Shown here piece by piece: positions 1 to 6,004 of a stretch of DNA of 14,184 nucleotides. The DNA lies in NCBI GenBank assembly GCA_030527065.1, contig JAUNBO010000030.1:1-14184 (forward strand), read 5' to 3'. The translations under genes were made by a program, and so were the position numbers. The notes beneath the pieces are model-generated. The model was not told where the DNA came from. It made no database searches and was given only the letters and a program-made list of their open reading frames with translations. Source of the DNA: Bacillota bacterium (GTDB lineage Bacteria; Bacillota; Clostridia; Peptostreptococcales; Anaerovoracaceae). The stretch's first letter is position 1, and every line of letters begins with the position of its first letter.

Positions 1-38
1 CCCCCTGTCATATCTTTCCCCCTGCCGAATATACATGA
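1..38 (+). CDS. spoIIIAA: Probable C-terminal end of SpoIIIAA (partial)
   Basis: Frame 3 from the window edge is open and reads PCHIFPPAEYT before a TGA at 36-38. A gene ending here fits the conserved order in which spoIIIAA, the AAA-type ATPase of the operon, directly precedes spoIIIAB. It would leave a 21-base gap holding the ribosome binding site of spoIIIAB. Only about 11 codons are visible and none carries a diagnostic motif, so the call rests on synteny and on the position of the stop. An alternative frame (frame 1) stays open to a TGA at 61-63 and would overlap the spoIIIAB start. Confidence 0.35.
   Translation, partial: PCHIFPPAEYT
7..37 (+). promoter_or_regulatory. Sigma-E-like promoter upstream of spoIIIAB
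   Basis: GTCATATC at 7-14 resembles the sporulation sigma-E -35 element, and TATACATG at 30-37 contains the ATACA core of the -10 element. The spacer is 15 bp, within the usual sigma-E range. A start about seven bases downstream would lie just before the spoIIIAB ribosome binding site (45-50). The spoIIIA operon is known to be sigma-E dependent, but its main promoter normally lies before spoIIIAA. The -10 has mismatches at both ends, so this is a candidate only. Confidence 0.35.
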
Positions 39-59
39 AAGGGAAAGGGGACAAGGCCT

Positions 60-575
60 GTGAAGTGGATTTTGTGTGTACTGCTGGTGGGGGGAGCGGC
101 CGCTGCCGGCTGGATGAAGGCCCGGCATTTTGAAAACCGGGTGGCCCATCTGCGGGACCTGCAGAAAGCCCTGCGGGCGCTGGAGGCGGAGATGAAATAC
201 CGCAGAGCGCCCATGCCAGAGCTATTCGCCCGTTTGGGAGAGCAGACAGAGGGGTTGGCCGCCGTGTTTTTCACCGGCGTCGGGAGCCGCCTTAAAGAAG
301 GGGCGCAGTTTGATTTTTCCGGGCTGTGGACCGCCCAGGCGGAAGGGGCCTATGAGGGCAGCTCATTAAAAGAGGAAGACCTGAGGATCCTTAGGGACAT
401 GGGGATGGAACTGGGGAAAACAGATATAGACAACCAGGAAGGACTTTTCCGGGAGGCCTTCTACCGCCTGGGGGAAGCGGAGAAGGAAGCGGCGGAAGAA
501 AAACGGACAAAGGGAAGGATGTACAAAGGGCTGGGCGTGGCGGCGGGGGCCGCCGCTGTGGTCATGCTGCTGTAA
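60..575 (+). CDS. spoIIIAB: Stage III sporulation protein AB
   Basis: SpoIIIAB is a mother-cell membrane protein of the SpoIIIA-SpoIIQ channel across the outer forespore membrane; its helical domain resembles GspF-type platform proteins. The 171-residue product has the usual family length. It has an N-terminal hydrophobic segment (about residues 2-18), a soluble helical middle with the family-like RALEAEMKYRR stretch near residues 39-49, and a C-terminal hydrophobic tail (about 157-171). The GTG start at 60 is preceded by AAGGGG at 45-50. It is the first complete gene of a seven-gene set whose order matches other endospore formers. Confidence 0.93.
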   Translation: MKWILCVLLVGGAAAAGWMKARHFENRVAHLRDLQKALRALEAEMKYRRAPMPELFARLGEQTEGLAAVFFTGVGSRLKEGAQFDFSGLWTAQAEGAYEGSSLKEEDLRILRDMGMELGKTDIDNQEGLFREAFYRLGEAEKEAAEEKRTKGRMYKGLGVAAGAAAVVMLL

Positions 576-583
576 AAGACAGG

Positions 584-600
584 CGGCAGCGGGGCTGCCG
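584..600 (+). other. Short GC hairpin between spoIIIAB and spoIIIAC
   Basis: CGGCAGC (584-590) and GCTGCCG (594-600) form a perfect 7-bp stem with a GGG loop. It lies in the 43-base gap, eight bases before the GGAGG of spoIIIAC. There is no T tract, so it is not an intrinsic terminator. It could tune translation or RNA processing, or be incidental in GC-rich DNA. Confidence 0.35.
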
Positions 601-618
601 GCAGTGCGGAGGAACTTT

Positions 619-819
619 ATGGACATCAATGTGGACATCATCTTCAAGATCGCCGCCATCGGCATCATCGTGGCGGTGCTGAATCAGGTCCTCATCCGGG
701 CAGGCAGGGAAGACCAGGCCATGATGACCACTCTGGCGGGCATCATTGTGGTGCTGCTGCTCATCGTTCAGCTCATCAATGATTTTTTCACCACAGTAAA
801 GACCATGTTTCAGTTTTAG
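619..819 (+). CDS. spoIIIAC: Stage III sporulation protein AC
   Basis: This is a small 66-residue integral membrane protein of the SpoIIIA channel complex. The DINVDIIFKIAAIGIIVAVL beginning matches the SpoIIIAC pattern (first membrane helix about residues 5-22). A second helix at about 39-57 is followed by a short tail ending KTMFQF. The start is placed at ATG 619 and not at the in-frame GTG at 604, because GGAGG at 608-612 sits six bases before 619 and the resulting length matches the family. The stop codon overlaps the ribosome binding site of spoIIIAD. Confidence 0.93.
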   Translation: MDINVDIIFKIAAIGIIVAVLNQVLIRAGREDQAMMTTLAGIIVVLLLIVQLINDFFTTVKTMFQF

Positions 820-831
820 GAGGGCGGGCCT

Positions 832-1239
832 GTGACCGGAGACGCTTCGGACATTTTCAAAATAGCGGCCCTGGGGCTTTGCGGCGTCTTTTTGGCGGCG
901 GCGGTAAAGGGTTACAAGCCGGAATTTGCGCTGTTTGTCATAGTGGTGACCAGCGTGCTGCTGCTCCTTGCCATCCTTACACAACTGACAACGGCCTTTT
1001 CCTTTTTGGGACGAGTTTATTCCGGGATCGGTTATGGACAGTCCTATTTCCTCATAGTGCTGAAGGTCCTGGCAGTGGCCTATGTGGCCGATTTCGCCGC
1101 CCAGCTTTGCCGGGACGCCGGAGAGACCTCTGTAGCGGGGAAGGTGGAATTGGCGGGGAAGGTGATCATTTTCTGCCTGGCCTTGCCGGTGATGCTGGCC
1201 ATTGTAGAGCTGATAGAATCATTGCTGCCTATGGGATAA
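832..1239 (+). CDS. spoIIIAD: Stage III sporulation protein AD
   Basis: SpoIIIAD is a 135-residue polytopic membrane protein of the SpoIIIA complex, at the normal family length. It begins with an IFKIAALGLCGVFLAAAVK helix like that of SpoIIIAC; the two proteins share this N-terminal pattern. Further hydrophobic stretches lie at about 31-50, 71-93 and 109-133, and the family-like ending IESLLPMG is present. The GTG start at 832 follows GGAGGG (819-824) by seven bases, and that motif begins inside the spoIIIAC stop codon. Translational coupling is likely. Confidence 0.93.
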   Translation: MTGDASDIFKIAALGLCGVFLAAAVKGYKPEFALFVIVVTSVLLLLAILTQLTTAFSFLGRVYSGIGYGQSYFLIVLKVLAVAYVADFAAQLCRDAGETSVAGKVELAGKVIIFCLALPVMLAIVELIESLLPMG

Positions 1240-1267
1240 GGCGAAAGGGAAGCACGGAGGATAAGCC

Positions 1268-2341
1268 TTGGATTACGAAGAGATCATGGAAAGAGAGCTG
1301 GAGTCCCTGGGGCCGGAAGGCCTGGACCAGCTGACAGAAATGGGCAGAGAAGCCCTGGGAGACCGGCTGAGTCTGGGGGACGTTCTCCACGGCCTGCTGA
1401 CAGGGGAAAGCTCCCTGAACGCAGAGGACCTGTGGCAGGCCGTTCTGGAGCTGTTTCTGGGGGAGGTCTGGTCGGCGGTGGAGCTGGGGGCCCAGATCCT
1501 GCTGATCTGCGTGGTGATGGGGCTGCTTCACAGCCTTTCCTCCGGTTTCGGCGGCAGCGGAGCCTCCGGCATAGCCATCATGGTCTGCAACTGTGCGGCG
1601 GTAGCCCTGTGCCTGAGAGAATTCGTTTCTGTCTACGCCATTTGCGGGGATGCGGTGGATACCACGGCCACGGTGATGCAGATCCTGCTTCCCATCATGG
1701 TCCCCCTGCTTCTGGCTATGGGAAGCCCCGCCACGGCGGGCATTCTGAACCCGGCCATCCTGGCCGCCGTCACCGTCTTTGCCGGCATCGTCCATCGGAT
1801 CGTGCTGCCGCTGCTTTTCCTCTCCTGCGTCCTCTTTTTGGGAGACTGTCTTTCGGAAAAGCACTATGTGAAAAAGCTGGCCGGCTTCTTCCGCACCCTC
1901 GGCGTCTTCTCCATGGGGCTCTGCGTTACGCTGTTTACGGGGCTTACCGTCATACGGGGCCTTTTTACAAAGACTGCCGACGGCCTCCTGATGAGGACTG
2001 CCCGGTATTCTGTGGATCATTTTGTCCCTCTGGTGGGAAGCTTTGCGGCGGACTCTCTGGAAATGGTCCTGCGCTGTACGGCCACCATAAAAAACGGCGT
2101 GGGGATCTTCGGGGTCGTCGTCATTCTGGCCCTTCTGGTGACGCCGCTTCTGAAGCTGGCGGCCACGGCCCTGGTCTTCAAGCTCAGCGGCGCTCTGGCG
2201 GAGCCCATAGGCAGCGGCTCCGCAGCGGATTGCCTCAACGAAATCGGAAACACGGTGCTGCTGCTGGGGGCGGTGCTGCTGCTGGAGACCATCCTCTTTC
2301 TGGTCTTCCTGGCCGTCCTCATCAACATCAGCGTGGCGTGA
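1268..2341 (+). CDS. spoIIIAE: Stage III sporulation protein AE
   Basis: SpoIIIAE is the large polytopic membrane protein of the SpoIIIA channel. The 357-residue product has a soluble N-terminal segment of about 65 residues, then a string of hydrophobic helices with family-like stretches such as MGSPATAGILNPAI near residues 151-164 and VDHFVPLVGSF near 249-259. The TTG start at 1268 has GGAGG at 1256-1260. The codon two before it in frame is TAA (1262-1264), so no upstream start exists. The Bacillus protein is about 40 residues longer and starts with a signal-peptide-like segment; here the protein begins directly with MDYEEIMERELESLG, which has none. Confidence 0.93.
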   Translation: MDYEEIMERELESLGPEGLDQLTEMGREALGDRLSLGDVLHGLLTGESSLNAEDLWQAVLELFLGEVWSAVELGAQILLICVVMGLLHSLSSGFGGSGASGIAIMVCNCAAVALCLREFVSVYAICGDAVDTTATVMQILLPIMVPLLLAMGSPATAGILNPAILAAVTVFAGIVHRIVLPLLFLSCVLFLGDCLSEKHYVKKLAGFFRTLGVFSMGLCVTLFTGLTVIRGLFTKTADGLLMRTARYSVDHFVPLVGSFAADSLEMVLRCTATIKNGVGIFGVVVILALLVTPLLKLAATALVFKLSGALAEPIGSGSAADCLNEIGNTVLLLGAVLLLETILFLVFLAVLINISVA

Positions 2342-2358
2342 GAGGGGGCAAGGCGGCT

Positions 2359-2517
2359 GTGGAGTGGCTTACTGAGTGGATGCGCAATCTGTTCCTGACG
2401 GTATGCGCCGTGTCCTTCCTCCAGCTTTTGCTGCCGGCAGGGGATATGGCAAAATATCTGCAATTTGTGTTTTCCCTCATCGTGCTGGGGGTCATTCTGT
2501 ATCCGCTGTTAGGTTGA
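2359..2517 (+). CDS. spoIIIAF: SpoIIIAF, truncated to its membrane anchor
   Basis: The 52-residue product consists of WLTEWMRNLFLTVCAVSF, LLPAGDMAKYLQFV and a second hydrophobic helix ending GVILYPLLG. This matches the two-helix N-terminus of SpoIIIAF, including the conserved LLP and KY motifs, in the correct slot between AE and AG. The family is usually about 200 residues, with a soluble C-terminal domain of ring-building type. Here TGA at 2515-2517 stops translation after the second helix, and only 81 bases remain before spoIIIAG, so the domain is not in another frame. The GTG at 2359 has G-rich sequence at 2344-2348; a GTG at 2338 overlapping the AE stop is the alternative start. It is either a functional reduced form or a decaying gene. 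Confidence 0.78.
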   Translation: MEWLTEWMRNLFLTVCAVSFLQLLLPAGDMAKYLQFVFSLIVLGVILYPLLG

Positions 2518-2549
2518 GCGTGGAAAGCCGGCGGCAGGGGAATTTTCTG

Positions 2550-2579
2550 GCATACGAAGGGCCATGGCCCTCATACATT
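2550..2579 (+). promoter_or_regulatory. Internal sigma-E-like promoter for spoIIIAG-AH
   Basis: CATACATT at 2572-2579 is a full match to the sigma-E -10 pattern CATACAnT. GCATACG at 2550-2556 partly matches the KMATATT -35, with a 15-bp spacer that includes the palindrome GGGCCATGGCCC (2559-2570). Transcription would start near 2586, close to the ribosome binding site of spoIIIAG. An internal promoter serving spoIIIAG and spoIIIAH is known in Bacillus subtilis, which supports the reading. The weak point is a leader of only about 12 bases. Confidence 0.5.
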
Positions 2580-2598
2580 AGGAAGGGGAGGGATCGTT

Positions 2599-3051
2599 TT
2601 GAAGGAGAAACTGAAAAACGACCGTTTTACCAAAGACCTGTTCTATAAGCTGCTGACCATAGTGCTTCTGGCCGCCATGGGGCTATTGTTTTTTGACGTT
2701 CTTACGGAAAGCCGGGACGGCAGGAAGCAGGTGGCGGACCTGGACGGCGGAGAGGAAGTGACGGCGGAGACCGCTGTTGAAAGCGCCGCCGCAAAAGAGG
2801 AGCAGCGCCTGGAAAACATCCTGAGCCAGATAAAGGGCGTGGGGGAGGTCCAGGTGATGCTGGTCTGCCGGGAGGAAAACAGCTCTGCGGTATTTGCTTC
2901 CGCCACGGCGGAGACAGGTCCGGTGACAGGGGTGATTGTGGTGGCGGAAGGTGCGGGAAGCGCCGCCGTAAGGAGCAATATCATCGACGCCGTAAAAGCT
3001 GCCTACGATCTTCCCGCAGACAGCGTTACGGTCTTTGAAAGCAGAGAATGA
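2599..3051 (+). CDS. spoIIIAG: Stage III sporulation protein AG, short form
   Basis: SpoIIIAG forms the large ring of the mother-cell channel, using a ring-building motif like those of type III secretion ring proteins. The product has a short cytoplasmic N-terminus, one membrane helix (about residues 17-34), an acidic linker, and the ring domain from about residue 68 (RLENILSQIKGVGEVQVML, then GVIVVAEGA and VRSNIIDAVKAAYDLP). At 150 residues it is much shorter than the Bacillus protein (about 230). Only about 20 residues separate the first strand from GVIVVAEGA, where Bacillus has a long beta insertion. The TTG start at 2599 is supported by GGGGAGGG at 2585-2592; no ATG competes. Confidence 0.9.
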   Translation: MKEKLKNDRFTKDLFYKLLTIVLLAAMGLLFFDVLTESRDGRKQVADLDGGEEVTAETAVESAAAKEEQRLENILSQIKGVGEVQVMLVCREENSSAVFASATAETGPVTGVIVVAEGAGSAAVRSNIIDAVKAAYDLPADSVTVFESRE

Positions 3052-3064
3052 GGGGGAATAGAAG

Positions 3065-3802
3065 GTGAAGCAGGTGAGAATCGACAAAAAGAAGATGGTG
3101 GCCCTGGGGGGGATGCTGGCGCTGATCTTTGCCGTGGGGATCGTGAGCAACCAGATGGCGGACCGCCAGTCCCTGGAGACCACCAAGGGTTATGAGGAAT
3201 ATGAGACAGATCAGATGGATCTCCACGACGGCCAGGTGCTGGTGGACAGCATAAGCCTCCGGGCAGTGGCCGGGACCTCAGATCAGCAGGGGGACGCTCA
3301 GGCGGCGGAGGAGTCGGCGGCAGGCGCAGAGGCGACCTCGCCAACTGCGGTGACCGCCGAGAATGGGGCTGAAGGGACTACGCCGGCGGCGGCCACAGTC
3401 ACAGAGGGAGCCGTGGAAACGGTCACCTCCGACGACCTCAGCGAATTGGAGAATGCGGACAGCTATTTTGACGAGGTGAGGGCCACCATCAACATGGACA
3501 GAAACGAGGTCCTTTCCATGCTGACGGCTGTCATAGAGGAAACCCCTGCCGGCGCTGAGCAGGACGCCGCAACGCAGCAAAAGCTCAAGATCATCGGCTA
3601 CATGGACACGGAAAAGACCATAGAAAGCCTCATCGAAAACAAAGGCTTTGCGGAAGCCCTGGTGGTGATCACGGACTCCTCGGTCACCGTGACGGTGAAC
3701 AAGGCGGACCTGAACCAGGAAGATGTGGCAAAAATCAGCGACATAGTGATGCGGGAAACAGGCCGCAGCGCCGATCAGATCGTGATACAGAGCAAGTTTT
3801 AA
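3065..3802 (+). CDS. spoIIIAH: Stage III sporulation protein AH
   Basis: SpoIIIAH is the mother-cell membrane protein that binds SpoIIQ from the forespore. The 245 residues comprise a basic cytoplasmic tail (1-10), one membrane helix (about 11-29), a long linker rich in Ala, Glu and Thr (about 65-125), and a C-terminal ring-building, YscJ-like domain (about 130-245) with KLKIIGYMDTEKTIESLIENKGF-type sequence around residue 174 onward. The GTG start at 3065 follows GGGGG at 3052-3056. It is the last gene of the operon and is followed 12 bases later by a strong terminator stem. Confidence 0.93.
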   Translation: MKQVRIDKKKMVALGGMLALIFAVGIVSNQMADRQSLETTKGYEEYETDQMDLHDGQVLVDSISLRAVAGTSDQQGDAQAAEESAAGAEATSPTAVTAENGAEGTTPAAATVTEGAVETVTSDDLSELENADSYFDEVRATINMDRNEVLSMLTAVIEETPAGAEQDAATQQKLKIIGYMDTEKTIESLIENKGFAEALVVITDSSVTVTVNKADLNQEDVAKISDIVMRETGRSADQIVIQSKF

Positions 3803-3814
3803 CTTGCAGAACTC

Positions 3815-3866
3815 TGTCTTCGGCTGAGAAGAGCAGATACGCCTTCTCTGCCGAAGGCATTTCTTT
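3815..3866 (+). terminator. Intrinsic terminator of the spoIIIA operon
   Basis: Bases 3815-3831 pair with 3843-3859 as a 17-bp stem with one T-T mismatch and one G-T pair (core CTTCGGC with GCCGAAG, then GAGAAG with CTTCTC). The loop has 11 bases. TTTCTTT (3860-3866) follows at once. Its position 12 bases after the spoIIIAH stop makes it the 3' end of the operon. Confidence 0.85.
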
Positions 3867-3886
3867 CGGGTAAAAAAGTTTTAGTA

Positions 3887-3915
3887 TGGACAAGGCACTT
3901 CAAATTGGCTATTAT
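3887..3915 (+). promoter_or_regulatory. Sigma-A-like promoter of the activator gene
   Basis: TGGACA (3887-3892) and TATTAT (3910-3915) each differ by one base from the TTGACA and TATAAT consensus and are separated by exactly 17 bp. Initiation would fall near 3922, about 22 bases before the AAGGAGGGG ribosome binding site of the activator gene. Lying after the spoIIIA terminator, it suggests the activator is expressed independently and perhaps constitutively at low level. Confidence 0.65.
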
Positions 3916-3959
3916 GAAAAAAAGTGAACAGTTCTGTACGGAAGAAGGAGGGGACTGGC

Positions 3960-5696
3960 ATGGCGGTGTTGGAAGCCCTGGAGAAAGATCTCTATGTCGA
4001 TGTAAATGAAAAAAGCCGAAAAAAGATACTGGACATGTTTTTTCTGGGCCGGTCACTGCAGATACCGGTCCTGGACAATGGAAAGATTGTGGGGATACTG
4101 GATCTTTTTGATTATCTGCAGGCTTCTCAGAAGAACAGAGAGATTGCCGACATCATGGAGACGGATATCGTCGTGGCCGGCGAAGAGAGGGGCGTATTTT
4201 CCTTCGCCTCTTCCAACCAGGGGATCCTTCCTTTTGTAGATACGGAAGGGAGATATAAGGGATATATCAACAGGATCACCATCAAATGCTATCTGCCCAG
4301 CAAGGAATATATGCAGGTGATAGACTCCTGCATAGAGGAAATCGGGGACGGGGGCGAGGTGGATTACAGCCTCTTTGAGAAAACCTTTGACGCCGTCTTT
4401 GAACGGAATTACGATGGCGTCTTCATAACGACCAGGAAAGGGATCACCTACAATGTCAATGAAAAGGCCAGGTATGTGCCGGGGCTGACGGCTGAAAACA
4501 TTACCATCAATGGGAAAACCAGCGATTTGCGCTATGAGGAGCAACGTGAGATCCCCGTCAGTATGACACAGATCCTCCAGAACAAAAACGAGGCCAGTAT
4601 CAGCGACTTCTATGAAAATGAAGGCGGTATCGTCAAGATCATCAACAATTTGAAAGACTTGAAAAAGGAGATCGCATCCACAAAGGAGCTGGCGCTGAAA
4701 TATCAAAACGAAGTGGAATTTCTGAAATGGGAGGATTCTCAATCCACAAAGATTGTGGCCAAGAGCCCGGAGATCCGTCAGATCGTCAACCTCTGCCTGA
4801 AGGTCGCCTCCGTGGATTCCACAGTACTGCTCCAGGGGCCCTCCGGCGTGGGCAAGGGGGTGCTGACCGAGCTGATCCATAAGAGCAGTAAGCGGAAGGA
4901 CAACCCTTTCGTGAAGATCGATTGCAGCGCCATCCCTGAAAATCTGATAGAATCGGAGTTGTTTGGCTACGAACCGGGTGCGTTTACCGGTGCGGACAAG
5001 AACGGCAAGATCGGCCTGCTGGAGCTGGCGGATTCCGGCACCGTTTTTTTGGACGAGGTAGGGGAGCTGCCTCTCAATCTGCAGCCCAAACTCCTCCGGG
5101 TATTGCAGGATCAGGAGGTGCTTCGCATAGGAGGAAGCAAAGCGATCCCGGTGGACATACGGGTCATCGCCGCCACCAACAAGGATCTGGAAAAGATGGT
5201 GGACGACCATTCCTTCCGGGAAGACCTCTACTATCGCCTGAACGTGGTTCCCATAAGGATCCCGCCCCTGAGAGACCGCAGAGAGGACATTCTCCCTCTC
5301 ATAGAATTGTACTTATCCGTATTCAATGAAAAATATGATTTGCAAAAACAAATAGAAAAGGACGCCCTGAAATCCCTCATTGATTACAGCTGGCCCGGGA
5401 ACGCCCGGGAATTGAAAAACGTCATAGAATATCTGGTGGTGACCAGCACGGAGGATCAGATCCCCAGAGAAGCTCTTCCGGATCACATCGCCCGGGGGGC
5501 GGGCCCGCAGAAAGCCTTTACAGGAGAAGAGCTGCCGCCGCTGAAACAGGCGGTTGCCCAATTGGAACGGGAGCTGTTGATGGCAGCCATGAGGAAAAGC
5601 GGCAGCATAGAGGAAATGGCCAGGCTGCTTCAAATGGATCGGACCACCATCGGGAGAAAGCTGAGCAAATATGGGATCCGCACATATTTTCGTTAA
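3960..5696 (+). CDS. Sigma-54-dependent activator, CBS-PAS-AAA+-HTH (PrdR-like)
   Basis: This is a bacterial enhancer-binding protein that opens sigma-54 promoters using ATP. In the 578-residue product, two CBS-like repeats lie at about 12-110 (IPVLDNGKIVGILDLFDYL and ILPFVDTEGRYKGYI). A PAS-like sensor spans about 135-225, followed by a short coiled segment (about 228-256). The AAA+ domain has Walker A GPSGVGKG (293-300), the sigma-54 contact loop GAFTGA (340-345) and Walker B TVFLDE (361-366). A C-terminal TyrR/Fis-type helix-turn-helix lies at about 547-570. The ATG at 3960 is chosen over an in-frame GTG at 3924 because AAGGAGGGG (3944-3952) precedes it by seven bases. The same CBS-PAS layout is known in PrdR, the proline reductase regulator of Clostridioides difficile. 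The effector is unknown, but the adjacent enhancer array and sigma-54 promoter point to the downstream operon as its target. Confidence 0.95.
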   Translation: MAVLEALEKDLYVDVNEKSRKKILDMFFLGRSLQIPVLDNGKIVGILDLFDYLQASQKNREIADIMETDIVVAGEERGVFSFASSNQGILPFVDTEGRYKGYINRITIKCYLPSKEYMQVIDSCIEEIGDGGEVDYSLFEKTFDAVFERNYDGVFITTRKGITYNVNEKARYVPGLTAENITINGKTSDLRYEEQREIPVSMTQILQNKNEASISDFYENEGGIVKIINNLKDLKKEIASTKELALKYQNEVEFLKWEDSQSTKIVAKSPEIRQIVNLCLKVASVDSTVLLQGPSGVGKGVLTELIHKSSKRKDNPFVKIDCSAIPENLIESELFGYEPGAFTGADKNGKIGLLELADSGTVFLDEVGELPLNLQPKLLRVLQDQEVLRIGGSKAIPVDIRVIAATNKDLEKMVDDHSFREDLYYRLNVVPIRIPPLRDRREDILPLIELYLSVFNEKYDLQKQIEKDALKSLIDYSWPGNARELKNVIEYLVVTSTEDQIPREALPDHIARGAGPQKAFTGEELPPLKQAVAQLERELLMAAMRKSGSIEEMARLLQMDRTTIGRKLSKYGIRTYFR

Positions 5697-5748
5697 AAAG
5701 TCCGTTTCAGCGCCGGAACGGTAAATAAAAGGCTTTGTTTTAAGGAAC

Positions 5749-5805
5749 GCACAAGCCGTGCAAAAGTGCACGAACCGTGCGTTCTTGCACGGCTTGTGCT
5801 AAAAC
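5749..5805 (+). promoter_or_regulatory. Tandem enhancer array: three GCAC-N5-GTGC units, 19-bp period
   Basis: Three palindromic sites GCAC-N5-GTGC begin at 5749, 5768 and 5787, exactly 19 bp apart. The units read GCACAAGCCGTGCAAAAGT, GCACGAACCGTGCGTTCTT and GCACGGCTTGTGCTAAAAC. The outer arms 5749-5763 and 5785-5799 are also perfect 15-bp inverted repeats, and the middle unit folds inside them, so the transcript could form one long hairpin with an AAC loop. The array lies about 225-280 bases before the predicted sigma-54 start, a normal enhancer distance. It is most likely the upstream activating sequence for the adjacent activator. There is no T tract after the arms, which argues against a terminator. 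Confidence 0.7.
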
Positions 5806-5843
5806 ATGGGAAATTCCTTGTTTTTGAGCCGTTTATGGCAGAA

Positions 5844-5880
5844 GCGTGCGTTTTTGCACATAGAGGAAGAAGACGCACGC
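5844..5880 (+). promoter_or_regulatory. Second enhancer-like inverted repeat
   Basis: GCGTGCGT (5844-5851) and ACGCACGC (5873-5880) are perfect 8-bp inverted repeats 21 bases apart; in RNA the stem extends to 12 bp with G-T pairs. The left arm continues into CGTGCGTTTTTGCAC (5845-5859), which differs by one base from CGTGCGTTCTTGCAC at 5776-5790 in the tandem array. This shared motif suggests a further binding site for the same protein, about 150-185 bases before the predicted transcription start. Confidence 0.5.
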
Positions 5881-5970
5881 AGGGAAATCTTTCTTTTGCC
5901 GGAAGCCGGCGGGATCTTTTCTGAAAAGGATTTCTCTTGCAATTTCAAAGGTTTTTATAAATCAAGAAGA

Positions 5971-6004
5971 AACCGGAAGTGATTTTTCCGGTTCTTTTTT
6001 CTTT
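5971..6004 (+). terminator. Intrinsic terminator of the activator gene
   Basis: AACCGGAA (5971-5978) and TTCCGGTT (5986-5993) form a perfect 8-bp stem with a 7-base loop, followed by CTTTTTTCTTTT (5994-6005). It lies about 275 bases after the activator stop, so the activator mRNA would carry the whole enhancer region as its 3' untranslated part. The T tract runs directly into the -24 element of the next promoter. Confidence 0.75.

Noticed and set aside
1432..2358. Open + strand frame running through spoIIIAE and into spoIIIAF
   Set aside because: Its translation is rich in Gly, Arg, His and Pro, as expected of a shifted frame; only the part after 2359 (SpoIIIAF) is real.
2376..2648. 90-codon + strand frame bridging spoIIIAF and spoIIIAG
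   Set aside because: It overlaps both real genes out of frame, has no ribosome binding site of note and does not resemble the missing SpoIIIAF domain.
3894..3909. GGCAC...TTGGC before the activator gene as a sigma-54 promoter
   Set aside because: The GG and GC are 12 bases apart and not 10; the overlapping sigma-A pattern TGGACA-N17-TATTAT fits far better.
4053..5210. Long open frame (385 codons) on the minus strand inside the activator gene
   Set aside because: It lies fully antisense to a clearly conserved AAA+ protein, shows no recognised domain and is an expected by-product of GC-rich codon use.
5749..5799. Long perfect hairpin as the terminator of the activator gene
   Set aside because: It is followed by TAAAACATGGG without a T run, and its 19-bp repeat structure is better explained by protein binding; a proper terminator is at 5971-6004.
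5693..5878. 61-codon minus-strand frame in the control region
   Set aside because: It covers the palindromes, has no convincing ribosome binding site and no recognisable protein features.
5749..5880. Repeat array as a possible CRISPR
   Set aside because: Units are 19 bp with no spacers, the conserved part is only the palindromic ends, and no cas gene is present.
5955..5975. AATCAA near 5959 as a site for an IHF-like DNA-bending protein
   Set aside because: The second half of the consensus is not matched and Firmicutes generally lack IHF.
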